This document shows, one piece after another, positions 1 to 10,300 of a stretch of DNA of 61,864 nucleotides. The position numbers and the translations under genes were made by a program. The stretch covers positions 1-61,864 of the forward strand of contig NZ_VCHY01000026.1 of assembly GCF_005877885.1 (NCBI RefSeq), given 5' to 3'. This DNA comes from Labilibacter sediminis. Lineage in GTDB: Bacteria > Bacteroidota > Bacteroidia > Bacteroidales > Marinilabiliaceae. Position 1 is the first letter of the stretch. Each line of letters begins with the position of its first letter. The notes under the pieces are model-generated. The model had not been told where the DNA came from. It made no database searches and worked only from the letters and a program-made list of their open reading frames with translations.

Positions 1-33
1 CTGCATACTGTGGGAGAGTAGGTCGCCGCCGAC
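1..33 (+). rRNA. 5S rRNA, 3' end (partial)
   Basis: The window opens inside a 5S rRNA. The GGGAGAGTAGGTCGCCGCC stretch is the conserved 3' terminal region of Bacteroidota 5S rRNA, and it is followed directly by a strong terminator hairpin. The rest of the 5S, and presumably the 23S and 16S genes, lie to the left outside the window. The exact mature 3' end is uncertain by a few bases. Confidence 0.88.
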
Positions 34-37
34 TTTT

Positions 38-75
38 AAAAAAGGTTAGTTTTCAATAGAAGACTAACCTTTTTT
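38..75 (+). terminator. Intrinsic terminator of the rRNA operon
   Basis: A 13-bp perfect stem (AAAAAAGGTTAGT at 38-50 pairing with ACTAACCTTTTTT at 63-75) with a 12-nt loop ends in a T run right after the 5S rRNA. The A and T runs on both sides make it potentially bidirectional. Confidence 0.9.
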
Positions 76-497
76 GCGTTTATAGACTTTTCTTTTAAAC
101 CGGGTATATTAAAAATCTTTGCGCGAATTTGTGATCATCCTTTGTGCAACTTTGTCGTTAAAAAGTATCACACAAACATCTAACCAAGAAGGAACCCGAA
201 GTACATTCACTAAGTATCACGAAGGATTTAAAGAGTGCATTTACATATGAAGAATATCCTTCTAAAAACTCTCATGTAAATTTTAATTTCTTTTTTTACA
301 GACCCAAATGTTGTTGTGATGTAATATATAGGCATAAAAAATGCAGGATGAATCATTCACCCGGCATTGATATGATTATTTTAAGCTTTATATAGAAGCT
401 TTAATTTATTAACTCTAAATAGTTCTCATAAAAATGAGGAATGGCTTCTAAGCTTCTTAAATAAGTTTTTGAAACAGGATGGTAAAATGAATTAATT
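76..497. other. Intergenic region without a recognisable gene
   Basis: This gap lies between the rRNA operon and the cotransporter gene. It holds a degenerate inverted repeat (arms about 113-160 and 183-229, roughly 55% complementary, rich in CTTTGTG/CACGAAG words) and the cotransporter terminator at 335-368. No open reading frame with a recognisable product was seen on either strand. The inverted repeat looks like an old REP/MITE-type remnant, but this is weak. Confidence 0.4.
335..368 (-). terminator. Intrinsic terminator downstream of the Na/Pi cotransporter gene
   Basis: On the minus strand a near-perfect hairpin (AATGCCGGGTGAAT against ATTCATCCTGCATT, 12 of 14 pairs) is followed by a T run (TTTTTT at 340-335). 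It lies about 130 nt past the stop of the minus-strand cotransporter gene and fits its terminator. Confidence 0.7.
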
Positions 498-2195
498 CTA
501 TCGTTTTGACTCATGAAGTGCTTCAGAAACGTTAATGGCATAATCACCTATTTTTTCACATTCGTGCACAATGTCTGTAAAAACTACGCCTTGATCATAT
601 GAGTAATCATTATTTTTAAGACTTTCAAGATGTTCCGTTTTTAGTTGTGTAAAATATTGATTAATTCGATCTTCAATTTCATTTGCTTTATCCAAAGCAA
701 CATTTCTTTCTTCAGCATTTAAGTTTTGCCTCATAATATTTAAAGATTCTTCCACCAGATTAAACATCAAATCTAGTTTGTCGTGAATGATGGAAGAAAA
801 TTTAATATTGTTTTTGTGCATCCGGTTAATAATTCGGGCCAGTGTATAACTACTGTCTCCTATGCTTTCTAAATCGCTAACCAGTTTTAGCATTGCTCTT
901 ATTCGTATTCTGCTTGCTTCACTTAATTTACCTTGTGAAACTTTTGCCAGATAGTTGGCTATTTCAACTTCTACATCATCGCTAATGGATTCGTATTTTT
1001 CAATGCTAGTGTATAAACGATTAAATTTTTTCTCGTTCTCTTCTAATATAAGTTTCCTGTTAAATCCAAGCATTTTATTTGTATGCTTAGCATATGATTG
1101 TAATTCTTTTTTGGCCTGAAGAATGGAAAGCTCGGATGTTGAAAGCATTCCGGTGGTTATATAGCTAAGTCTAAATTCTTCACCTTCTTCACTTTTTTGT
1201 GGCACCAATTCAATAATTATTCGATGTATGAGAGGTACAAAACCTATAAAAAGAAGTAGATTAATAATATTAAAAGATGTGTGAAAAAGGGCCAGAGCAA
1301 ATGGAATAAGGGCTTGAGGATTTTTTACGGAAACAGCACTGCTACTACTGATTATTTTTTCAATGAATCCTGTATAAGGAGTAAAAACAAATAGCATCCA
1401 AATCACACCAAGCAAATTAAACAACATATGTACCCGAGCTGCTCTTTTGGCACTAACATTACCAATGGTAGCAGCAATATTTGGGGTAATTGTTGTTCCA
1501 ATATTTTCTCCCAATATCATGGCAGCACCCAGTTCGTAAGGAATCCATCCCTGATTACACATCACAAAGGTTATGGCCATTGTAGCACCTGATGATTGAA
1601 TCAGGACGGTTAAAAGGCTTCCTATAAATAGAAATAATAAAACAGATACAAAGCCAAGGTTTGTATATTCAGAAAGGAAACTTAAAATTTCAGGATTATT
1701 ATTAATGTCAGGTACTGTTGTTTTAATAAAATCAAGGCTGACAAATAATATTGAGAATCCAATGATGGCTTCTCCCCATGATTTATGTCTTTGAACTTTT
1801 GAGAAAACCAAAGGAAAGCCTACTGCCATAAGCGGCAAAGCATATTCGGTAAAATTAAATCTAAAACCAAACAAGGAAATAAGCCAACCTGTTACTGTTG
1901 TACCTACATTAGCTCCCATAATTACACCAATGGATTCTATAAGTGAGACCAGGCCGGCATTAACAAAGCTGACAACCATTAAAATTGTAGCACTTGAAGA
2001 TTGTATAGTTGCAGAAACTATTAACCCGGTTAGTACTCCCAAAAATCTATTAGAAGTCATGGCAGCAAAAATGCTTCTCATTTTTGCTCCTGCCACTTTT
2101 TGCAGTGCTTCACTCATCAGTTTCATTCCATAAAGAAACAAACCTACTGCACCAATCAATTTTAGTAATTCAATTAAAGAATAATCCATAGCCAA
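498..2195 (-). CDS. Na/Pi cotransporter family protein with C-terminal PhoU-like domain
   Basis: Predicted inner-membrane sodium-dependent phosphate (or other anion) carrier of the NptA/PNaS family. It has the two inverted family repeats: QSSSAT at residues 65-70 followed by GANVGTT, and QSSGAT at 200-205 followed by GENIGTT. About eight hydrophobic segments fill residues 10-330. Residues about 350-560 form a helical PhoU-like domain. The length (565 aa) is normal for the Bacteroidota fusion type. The start used here gives MAMDYS; the second Met is equally possible. The gene stands alone on the minus strand with its own terminator and is head to head with the HTCS gene. It is a housekeeping-type gene unlikely to belong to the PUL. 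The transported ion is inferred from the family only. Confidence 0.9.
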   Translation of the reverse strand: MAMDYSLIELLKLIGAVGLFLYGMKLMSEALQKVAGAKMRSIFAAMTSNRFLGVLTGLIVSATIQSSSATILMVVSFVNAGLVSLIESIGVIMGANVGTTVTGWLISLFGFRFNFTEYALPLMAVGFPLVFSKVQRHKSWGEAIIGFSILFVSLDFIKTTVPDINNNPEILSFLSEYTNLGFVSVLLFLFIGSLLTVLIQSSGATMAITFVMCNQGWIPYELGAAMILGENIGTTITPNIAATIGNVSAKRAARVHMLFNLLGVIWMLFVFTPYTGFIEKIISSSSAVSVKNPQALIPFALALFHTSFNIINLLLFIGFVPLIHRIIIELVPQKSEEGEEFRLSYITTGMLSTSELSILQAKKELQSYAKHTNKMLGFNRKLILEENEKKFNRLYTSIEKYESISDDVEVEIANYLAKVSQGKLSEASRIRIRAMLKLVSDLESIGDSSYTLARIINRMHKNNIKFSSIIHDKLDLMFNLVEESLNIMRQNLNAEERNVALDKANEIEDRINQYFTQLKTEHLESLKNNDYSYDQGVVFTDIVHECEKIGDYAINVSEALHESKR

Positions 2196-2384
2196 CTACA
2201 ACTTCATTATGTATCTATCTATCGAAAACAAATGTTTATGATACATGTTAAAAAAGGAGCTATAAAAATAGTAACATTTTTATACTGAAGTATGATTAGG
2301 AGTTAAATTGAGAATATAAATTGAAAAAAATAGATAAATTTAAAATGAATAGACATATAATCGTATTATATAAAGGACTAATAA

Positions 2385-5300
2385 ATGATTAAAAACTATT
2401 CTTTTTTTATAATTTTAAAAAAAATAATTGCTAAAAATATGTACATACAAATGATTTGCAAATATTTGTATTTTAAGTGGTTGATTGTGATGTTTTTTGC
2501 TCTTTGTAGTGTAGAAATGTTAGGTAATGAGTATCAAATTACCTACTTATCTGCAAAAGATGGCTTATCACAAAATGAAGTTACTTCCATTTATCGTGAT
2601 AAATCTGGATTTATGTGGTTTGGTACCAGAGGCGGACTGAATAGGTATGATGGTTATGAATTCAGGCACTATAAACCTTTAGCTAATCAAAATAGTTTAC
2701 AGAATCCTTCTATTGAACGACTATATGGAGATAGAAAAGGGAATATTTGGATTGGGACTAAATCAGGAGGTTTTAGTGTGTATGGCCTTAAAAAAGAGCG
2801 TTTTTACCATGCAAAAGATTCTTTGCAAAGATTTCCGAATCGGGTAATATCTTTTTATGAGGATATGGAAGATAACGTATGGATGGGAAGCTGGCCCGGA
2901 GGTTTGTTTCAGTTAAATTCTGATAAGAAAATTGTTAAGCATTATTTAGGCAATGATAGGGTAAATTCTATTATTGCAACAGAAGATACAACAATCTGGT
3001 GTGGAACAATTAACGGATTGCGTTATAAAAAGGGAAATGAGGTATTTAAGCATGCTACGATAGGTAAGGGAAACCAGGAGGTAACGGAAATTATAAAGGA
3101 TCCTAGAGGACCTTACTTATGGATGGTAGGATGGAATTTACACTTAATTAAATTTAATTACGAAGATTTTACTTTTAAACAGTATCGTATACCATTTGAA
3201 TTGACAAACAAGCCAGCTAATACATATTCCATAGAGCAGGATATAAATGGGAATATTTGGGTAGGAACATGGAGTAATGGATTGTTTTTGTTTGATACCA
3301 CAGAAGAGTTGTTTCAACATATTGATATTAAGCCGGAAGGAACCATAGCGTCAAATATTGATTACGATGTTATATTAGATATATTCCAAGATAATATTGG
3401 CGATATTTGGTTGGGAACAGATGGTGGGGGAGTGGTTAAATTAGCTAAGAAAACACAATTTAAAAATCTCAATTCTGACTTAAATAGTAAGATTAAAAAG
3501 CAACATATTAACGCTATTTGTGTGGATTCTAAGAATCAAACCTGGATTGGAACAAAAGGGAGTGGCCTTTTTGTATCATCAGGTATGAATAATTTTGAAC
3601 ATGTAGGGTTTGATTCAAAGGATCCTTTATATAATACTAAAGGGATTATAGTCAAGTGTGTTTATGAAGATTCCGATAAAAACATATGGGTTAGTATAAA
3701 TGAGGGATTATATATTGCTGACAAAGATGCAAGGGGAAAATATACTTTAATGCATTCTGCTCCTTATTTTAAAAGTCCTCAATTAAGGTTTATATTAAAA
3801 GCACACGATATATCCCTTAAAGGTGATGATTTATGGATTGCCACCCAACAAAGGGGAATCTTTTATTATAAAAGAGTTAATGGAGTTTATGAGAAGGTAA
3901 GGCAATACACCGTTAATGACCAAGATTCAAAAATTTTAGATAACCGTGTAACTTCCATAGTGCATGATGATAAAAACAGAATGTGGATTGGTAGCTACAA
4001 AGGGTTGATGTTGTTTGAACCTTCAGATTCAACATTTATACCATTGACTAATTTGTTAGGCAATGACCAAGAACCATTGTGTGATATCGTTTTAAGTGTA
4101 CATATTGATCCGCAGAATAACATATGGTTTGGAACTCCATGTAGTTTGAATAAATTGAGTGAGAAATCCGGTAAATTTAATTTGCAAGCTTATACTCGTG
4201 ATAGTGGTTTACCAGATGATTATATAAACGGAATTTTGAGTGATGAGAACAATAATATATGGATTAGTAGCAATTCAGGGATCTCACAATTAAATCCCGA
4301 AACTGGGGTTGTTGGTAATTATGATGAAAGTGATGGTATAGGCGGGATGAATTATTCGGAATCTGCATGTTTTAAAGACAAGAATGGTAATTTATATTTT
4401 GGAGGCTATTCACACCTTACCTATTTTAATCCAAAGGATATTGAAGAAAATAAAATATCTCCTCAAGTTGCAATTACTAATTTTAAAATTTTAAACAAAG
4501 AGGTGCCCATTGAAGATAAGGGAATTCTTCCTTATTCTATAAATTACATGGATAAGTTGGTGTTAACACATAATGAGGAAGAGTTTTCCATTGAATATGC
4601 AGCACTAGATTATAAGGCACCTATCAGAAATCAGTATAAATATTGGCTCGAAGGTTATAATGATGATTGGATTTATGCAGGAAGCCGTAGGCATATCTCC
4701 TTTAGTAACTTGCGTCCGGGTGATTATGTGCTTCATCTCACCGGTTCTAATAGTAATGGTGTTTGGAACGAGAAGGGATACCAATTGGCTATTGAAGTTT
4801 TACCACCTCCCTGGAAAACATGGTATGCTGTACTTATTTATGTTTTGCTGTTAATGATGGTAGTTGTTCTCATTACTTTTATTGCCAAAAAGCAGGAACG
4901 GTTAGAGAATAAAATTCATATGGAAATGGTGATGCGAGAAAAAGAGCATCAGATGAATGAATATAAATTAAAATCTTTTACCAACATATCTCACGAAATT
5001 AGAACTCCGTTAACCTTAATTCTTGCTCCGGCAAATGAATTATTAAAGAGAGAGTTTGAGAAAATTACGCCAGGTTATTTTAAAGATAAAGTAAATCTGA
5101 TATATCAGAATACAAACAGACTTTATAACCTGGTAAATCAATTGTTGGAATTTAGAAAAATGGAAGCAGGGAAGGTTAAATTGGAAGCTGCCAAATTGGA
5201 TCTTTCTGCTTTTTTTAATGAGATTGTCTTTAATTTTGAAGAGTTTGCTAAAATAAAGGACATTTCTTTCCAAAAGAAGGTGCAGGGTAAAGATTGGATG

Positions 5301-6524
5301 TGTTATTTTGATCAGGATAAATTAAGGGTAGTTGTTAATAACCTTTTGTCTAATGCATTTAAATATGCCGGTACACCTGCTGAGATTGGTGCGGAATTAA
5401 AGGAGGAGAAAGATTTTTTTAGTATAAAAGTAACCAATAATGGGAAAGGTATTCCTTCGGAAGATATAGAGCATTTGTTTGAGCGTTTCTATCAAGCTTC
5501 TTCTGGGAAACATGATATGGGAAGTTCAGGTATTGGTTTAGCTCTTGTGAAGAATTTCGTTAAGTTACATCATGGTCATATTTCAGTAGAAAGTGAACCA
5601 GATAAATATACTTGGTTTACGGTTACTTTAAATAAGGGAGATACTCATCTAAGTCCTGATGAAATACAATCAGGTAGTAATGAATCGATAAGCGAAGTAG
5701 TGTCAGCTGAAGTTACAGAAAATCCGGTTAGAACAAAAACAGTTAATATAGGAACCAAAGGAGCAACGGTTGTAGTTGTTGAGGATAATGCAGAAGTTCG
5801 TTCTTACGTAACTGAACTTTTAAGCGAACAGTATCATGTTTTAGAGGCTGAAGATGGAATGCAAGGATTAGATTTAGTAATAGAGCATAAACCACAGGCA
5901 GTTATTTCAGATGTAATGATGCCCAAAATGGATGGTTTTGAATTATGTCAGAAAATTAAGGAAAATGATTTAATTTCACATATTCCTGTTATTTTATTAA
6001 CTGCTAAAGGAACAATGCATGATCAACTATTTGCAACAAAGAAAGGAGCAGACGTTTATTTAACCAAACCGTTTTCTCCAGAGTTGCTATTAGAAAAAGT
6101 CAACATGGTTATTGCAAGCCGTAAATTGTTAACAGATAAGTTTTCCCAAATTGTAAAACTCGAAGCAAAAGATACCAACATTACTGCGTTTGAAGGTAAT
6201 TTCTTAAAAGAAACCATTGCTGTAATTGAAAAGCATATGGGGGACTTTAATTTTGATCCTGATCAATTGGCCTCAGAATTAGCGATGAGTCCATCTACTT
6301 TTTATCGAAAAATTAAGAAACTAACAGATAAAACACCAGGACGTTTTATTAAATCAATAAGGTTAAAAAGAGCTGCTCAGTTGCTGGAAGAAACAGAATT
6401 ATCAGTTTCAGAGATCATCGAAAACGTTGGGTATCTGGATGCTAAAAATTTTAGAGCTAATTTTAAAGATACTTACCAAATGACTCCTTTAGAGTATCGA
6501 AAAAAAGCTGAAACCAAAAAATAA
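2385..6524 (+). CDS. Hybrid two-component system regulator (HTCS1) of PUL1
   Basis: One-protein sensor and regulator, 1379 aa. In order: N-terminal hydrophobic signal/anchor (about 29-46), two beta-propellers built of repeats with NIWIGT-like motifs (about 50-740), a Y_Y_Y domain, a membrane helix (about 820-840), HisKA with the phospho-accepting His870 in SHEIRTP, HATPase with GSSGIGLALVK, a receiver domain with Asp1176 in ISDVMMP and the KPF lysine, and a C-terminal AraC-type helix-turn-helix. HTCS proteins bind an oligosaccharide in the periplasm and switch on the adjacent sus genes. Here the gene points toward two SusCD pairs, so it is the likely PUL1 activator. An AAAGGA sequence sits about 8 nt before this ATG; starts at Met19 or Met23 would give a shorter signal peptide. 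The gene ends in a strong terminator, so it is transcribed apart from the enzyme genes. Confidence 0.95.
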   Translation: MIKNYSFFIILKKIIAKNMYIQMICKYLYFKWLIVMFFALCSVEMLGNEYQITYLSAKDGLSQNEVTSIYRDKSGFMWFGTRGGLNRYDGYEFRHYKPLANQNSLQNPSIERLYGDRKGNIWIGTKSGGFSVYGLKKERFYHAKDSLQRFPNRVISFYEDMEDNVWMGSWPGGLFQLNSDKKIVKHYLGNDRVNSIIATEDTTIWCGTINGLRYKKGNEVFKHATIGKGNQEVTEIIKDPRGPYLWMVGWNLHLIKFNYEDFTFKQYRIPFELTNKPANTYSIEQDINGNIWVGTWSNGLFLFDTTEELFQHIDIKPEGTIASNIDYDVILDIFQDNIGDIWLGTDGGGVVKLAKKTQFKNLNSDLNSKIKKQHINAICVDSKNQTWIGTKGSGLFVSSGMNNFEHVGFDSKDPLYNTKGIIVKCVYEDSDKNIWVSINEGLYIADKDARGKYTLMHSAPYFKSPQLRFILKAHDISLKGDDLWIATQQRGIFYYKRVNGVYEKVRQYTVNDQDSKILDNRVTSIVHDDKNRMWIGSYKGLMLFEPSDSTFIPLTNLLGNDQEPLCDIVLSVHIDPQNNIWFGTPCSLNKLSEKSGKFNLQAYTRDSGLPDDYINGILSDENNNIWISSNSGISQLNPETGVVGNYDESDGIGGMNYSESACFKDKNGNLYFGGYSHLTYFNPKDIEENKISPQVAITNFKILNKEVPIEDKGILPYSINYMDKLVLTHNEEEFSIEYAALDYKAPIRNQYKYWLEGYNDDWIYAGSRRHISFSNLRPGDYVLHLTGSNSNGVWNEKGYQLAIEVLPPPWKTWYAVLIYVLLLMMVVVLITFIAKKQERLENKIHMEMVMREKEHQMNEYKLKSFTNISHEIRTPLTLILAPANELLKREFEKITPGYFKDKVNLIYQNTNRLYNLVNQLLEFRKMEAGKVKLEAAKLDLSAFFNEIVFNFEEFAKIKDISFQKKVQGKDWMCYFDQDKLRVVVNNLLSNAFKYAGTPAEIGAELKEEKDFFSIKVTNNGKGIPSEDIEHLFERFYQASSGKHDMGSSGIGLALVKNFVKLHHGHISVESEPDKYTWFTVTLNKGDTHLSPDEIQSGSNESISEVVSAEVTENPVRTKTVNIGTKGATVVVVEDNAEVRSYVTELLSEQYHVLEAEDGMQGLDLVIEHKPQAVISDVMMPKMDGFELCQKIKENDLISHIPVILLTAKGTMHDQLFATKKGADVYLTKPFSPELLLEKVNMVIASRKLLTDKFSQIVKLEAKDTNITAFEGNFLKETIAVIEKHMGDFNFDPDQLASELAMSPSTFYRKIKKLTDKTPGRFIKSIRLKRAAQLLEETELSVSEIIENVGYLDAKNFRANFKDTYQMTPLEYRKKAETKK

Positions 6525-6540
6525 TCTTCAATTCAATATT

Positions 6541-6588
6541 ATAAAGCCTTCACGGAAATTGTATTTTTAATTTTCGTGAAGGCTTTAT
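6541..6588 (+). terminator. Intrinsic terminator of HTCS1
   Basis: Perfect 14-bp stem, ATAAAGCCTTCACG (6541-6554) with CGTGAAGGCTTTAT (6575-6588), starting 16 nt after the HTCS1 stop. The arm ends in AT-rich sequence rather than a long T run, but position and stability fit a terminator. Confidence 0.8.
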
Positions 6589-6705
6589 TGTTAATAATAT
6601 CTCTCATTTAGCATACCATATTTCTTGGCCTGCTAGTATGATTTCTGGATGCTTAAAAGCAGGATAGAATTATAAGTATTTCTGTTTTTTTTACTTTAAG
6701 TGTTT

Positions 6706-6875
6706 AACCCGCTTTATGCATTAGAAAATCTATTACACATTGAAACCACTTCAAAACAAGACACTTTGTTGCTTCACTTCAACTCACCAGAACGATGCTA
6801 TGCCTCGTCTCAGTAAAGCCTTGTTTTATCGTGCATTCAATGCTCATGACGAAGTTCTAATACATAATGCGAGTT
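6706..6875 (+). mobile_element. MITE-like 170-bp element with terminal inverted repeats, copy 1
   Basis: Non-coding element bounded by imperfect 21-bp terminal inverted repeats: left end 6706-6726 (AACCCGC...ATTAGAA), right end 6855-6875 (TTCTAAT...GCGAGTT). A second copy of the same length, about 70% identical by eye, sits in inverted orientation at 34595-34764. The shared core includes TCAACTCACCA and CGTCTCA blocks. No target duplication could be recognised. A 78-codon frame across it (6740-6976) is not conserved in the other copy and is taken as chance. It could be a MITE mobilised by a transposase elsewhere, or a structured intergenic repeat. Confidence 0.75.
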
Positions 6876-7230
6876 CAATTAAAATTTCTTTAAGAATCTT
6901 TTACATTCCGAAGTGTTTCTTTAAGATTTCTACACCATTTTGCTTAAAAATCAAAGGCGATTTTAACGTTTGTTGACGTTGTATTTTGATTTGTTAACGA
7001 AAACCCTCAATAATGTTAAAGGATGTTAAATGTCTTATTTAGAGGCGTTAACGCACGGTGTGTGAATGTAATTACCTCTTTTCTGACAATTCATAATATC
7101 TTCTTTTGATGAAAACTGCCTCACAGAATGATGAAATCAAGCTGTGAAGAGGAAGCTATAATCCCCAACTTGCAAATATCAAGTTTGGAGAAATTGTCTT
7201 CGCTAAGTACATAAAGCAAAATAAGCAATT
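6876..7230 (+). promoter_or_regulatory. Probable PUL1 control region with direct repeats
   Basis: Non-coding stretch between the 170-bp element and the small leader frame. It contains a direct repeat (TTTCTTTAAGA at 6885-6895 and 6916-6926, starts 31 bp apart, both followed by TACA about ten bases on), a cluster of GTTAACG-like words, and the palindrome GCGTTAACGC near 7046. TTCTTTTG at 7101-7108 is one mismatch from the Bacteroidota -7 consensus TAnnTTTG. HTCS regulators with AraC domains are known to bind repeated sites upstream of susC, so the direct repeat is a plausible operator. This is inference only. Confidence 0.35.
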
Positions 7231-7344
7231 ATGGTTAACAATGAACTAAAAGAAAAACTCAAAGCAGTTAAGAGAACAAAATACATTTTGTTCTTCTTAC
7301 TGGGTATTCTTTTAATCACCTACATGATATTGATTCTCGCGTAA
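7231..7344 (+). CDS. Small single-span membrane peptide (37 aa), hypothetical
   Basis: A 37-codon frame, MVNNELKEKLKAVKRTKYIL at its start, then an uninterrupted hydrophobic stretch rich in Leu, Ile and Phe to the C-terminal Ala. The layout is a charged amphipathic N-terminus of about 18 residues followed by one membrane helix, as in known bacterial small membrane proteins. It ends 51 nt before the susC start and is in the same direction. No strong ribosome-binding sequence is visible, which is usual in Bacteroidota. It could be a real small protein, a leader peptide, or a chance frame; no family is recognised. Confidence 0.4.
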   Translation: MVNNELKEKLKAVKRTKYILFFLLGILLITYMILILA

Positions 7345-7395
7345 ATTTTATTGAATTATTAATTAAGGGATATAAATCACTGAAATAAACTTTTT

Positions 7396-10300
7396 ATGAA
7401 AAAAACTCTAAGTCGTTTGAAGTTAATTGGTTTTATAACCGGATTGTTACTTTCTATAAGTAGTGCGGTTGTAGCTCAACAACTACAAATTAATGGTAAA
7501 GTGACAGATCAAACGGGTGAACCATTACCCGGAGTTGCTGTCGTAATAGAAGGTACTGCAACAGGTACTATTACTAATCTGGATGGTGATTATCTGCTGT
7601 CTGCATCAAAAGGTCAGGTATTGGTCTTTTCTTTTATTGGTATGAAGTCACAATCTGTTACAATTGATCAAACCACAATCAACGTAACATTAAGTGATGA
7701 AACCATGGATATTGATGAAGTTCAGGTCGTTGCTTATGGTGCCCAAAAGAAAGTGACTATCACTGGAGCAATTAGTTCTGTGAATTCGGATGAGTTACTA
7801 AAATCACCAAATGCCAGTGTTGGTAACTCATTAATGGGACGTGTTACAGGTCTAACTTCTGTGCAAACATCAGGTCAACCAGGTGTTGATAATCCTGAAG
7901 TATATATTCGTGGTATGGGTACATTTAATGATGCGAGTCCTATTTATATTGTGGATGGGGTAGAGCGTGATTTTATGCAACTTGATCCAAATGAAATAGA
8001 AAGTATATCTGTACTTAAGGATGCATCTGCTACTGCTGTGTATGGTATTCGAGGAGCTAACGGAGTAATCATTGTGAATACAAAGCGTGGTTCTGAAGGT
8101 AAAACCGGGGTAACTGCATCAGTTTCGATGGGTATGCAACAACCTACCCGTTTATTGGAGTTTGCAGATAGTTACACATATGCAATGCGCTATACGGAAG
8201 CACAGAACAATGATGGAGATGATCCAACTTTCTTGCCTCACGTTATCGAAGCCTTTAGAACAGGATCTGATCCTTATATCTTTTCAGATACTGATTGGAT
8301 GGATTATATGCTAAAAAATCAGGCATACCAGCGTCAGGGTAATGTAAGTGTAAGTGGTGGAACTAAAAAAGTAAAATATTTTGTATCTGTTGGGGCAATA
8401 AGTCAGGATGGTTTATTTAATACATTTGACTCTGATTATGACTATAACTTTAGCTATAATCGCTATAATTATCGTTCTAATGTCGATATTCAAGCTACAA
8501 GCACAACTAAGGTTGGCATTACACTTGGAGGTAGAGTTGGTGTTAAAAATGAACCGAATACTCAGGGTGGTATGGATCAATTGTTCCGTCAGATTTATTG
8601 GTCGGTTCCTTATGCCGGACCAGGTATTGTTGATGGTCAATGGGTTAAAGCAAATGATGTTTACATCCCACTTCCTAAAAAGGAAGGTTTAACACCTTTT
8701 TATGGCAGGGGATACAATAACAAGCTTTCTCATGTTGTAAATATGGACGTTGATGTAAAACAGGATCTAAATAAATATGTAAAGGGATTGTCATTTAGGG
8801 CTAAGTTTTCTTATAACACAACTTATACGCATACTAAAAACAGAAGTACTACAAAGGCCTATTACGAGCCTTTCTATAAAGCACATTTAGATCCGGATAG
8901 TCCTTTATTTCAACAGTATGATGTAATGCCAGAGGATAAAACTGTGGTGTTGCAACGTCAAAGTGAAGACGGGACGCTTTCATATGGAGAGTCAAGAACG
9001 AAAGCGCGTAACTGGTATTCAGAATTTGGATTTAATTATAAGAGAGATTTTGGTGTTCACCACCTGGGAGGTCTTTTGCTTTACAACCAGAGAAAAACTT
9101 ATTATCCTAAAAATTCTAATGGCACATACATGTCGTATAGTGAGATTCCTGCGGGGGTTGTTGGTTTAGTAGGACGTGTAACATACGATTATAATACCAA
9201 ATACATGGTTGAGTTCAATGTAGGTTACAACGGATCAGAGAATTTTCATCGAGAAAGGCGATATGGTTGGTTCCCTGCCGGATCATTAGGTTGGGTAGTT
9301 ACTGAGGAGCCGTTTATGCAAGGGTTAAGTTTTCTTAACTATTTAAAGATAAGAGGTTCTTATGGTATTGTAGGTAATGATAAGTATGATAGAGATCGAT
9401 TTATTTACTTAAGTAACTTCAATTTAAATGGGGGAGGTTATAATTTTGGTGTAGATAATCCCCTTAATCAAATAACAGCTTATGAAGAAAAAATTGGTAA
9501 CGAAAATGTGACCTGGGAAACAGCGCATAAGCGTAATTTGGGTATTGATACCTACTTTTTAGACTCCAGGTTAGCTATTAATGCGGACTTATTCTGGGAA
9601 GATCGATCTGATATATTAATGGAGCCACTATTTTACCCGGCTGTAGTTGCGCCAGACTATAAAGCAGTTAATTTAGGTAAAATGGAGAATAGAGGTTATG
9701 AGATAGAGGTGAAATGGAAGGACCAAATTGGCGAGTTCTCTTATTGGTTAAATGGAAATATGTCATTCGCACGTAATAAAGTGCTAGAGATGGGAGAAGT
9801 TGAGCAACCAGAAGAGTATATGAATCTTACCGGCCATCCACTAAAAACTCCGTTCGGTTTTGTATTTGATGGTTTCTTTACGCAAGAAGAGATTGATTCT
9901 GGAGAGTTTATAGATCATGCTACATTGCAATCTCCAAGTGCCGGTGATATGAAGTACAAAGATCTAAACAATGATATGGTTATTGATGAATTGGATAGAA
10001 CAACCATTGGGTATGCAAGGGTACCTGAATTTATATTCGGATTAAATGGTGGATTTGATATAAAAGGATTTGACTTTTCTATGTCATGGGCAGGAGCAAC
10101 TAATGTTTCAAGGGTATTAGGTGAAACCTACAGAGTTGCTTTTGGTGGTACAGGAAACAGATCTTTACTGCAATATATGGCAGATGGACGATGGACACCG
10201 GAAAATGCAGAAAATGCCACTTATCCAAGATTGTCCTTTAAATCAGTCAATCATAATACTGCAGATTCTGACTTTTGGGTAAAAGATGCATCTTATATAC

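Noticed and set aside
1930-2133. Plus-strand frame opposite the cotransporter gene
   Set aside because: It lies fully within a well-supported minus-strand gene and shows no family features; treated as an antisense shadow. The same applies to the other short frames opposite or out of phase with the large genes.
6740-6976. A 78-codon plus-strand frame in the gap after HTCS1
   Set aside because: Most of it lies inside the 170-bp inverted-repeat element, it is not open at the corresponding place in the second copy, and its composition is not protein-like.
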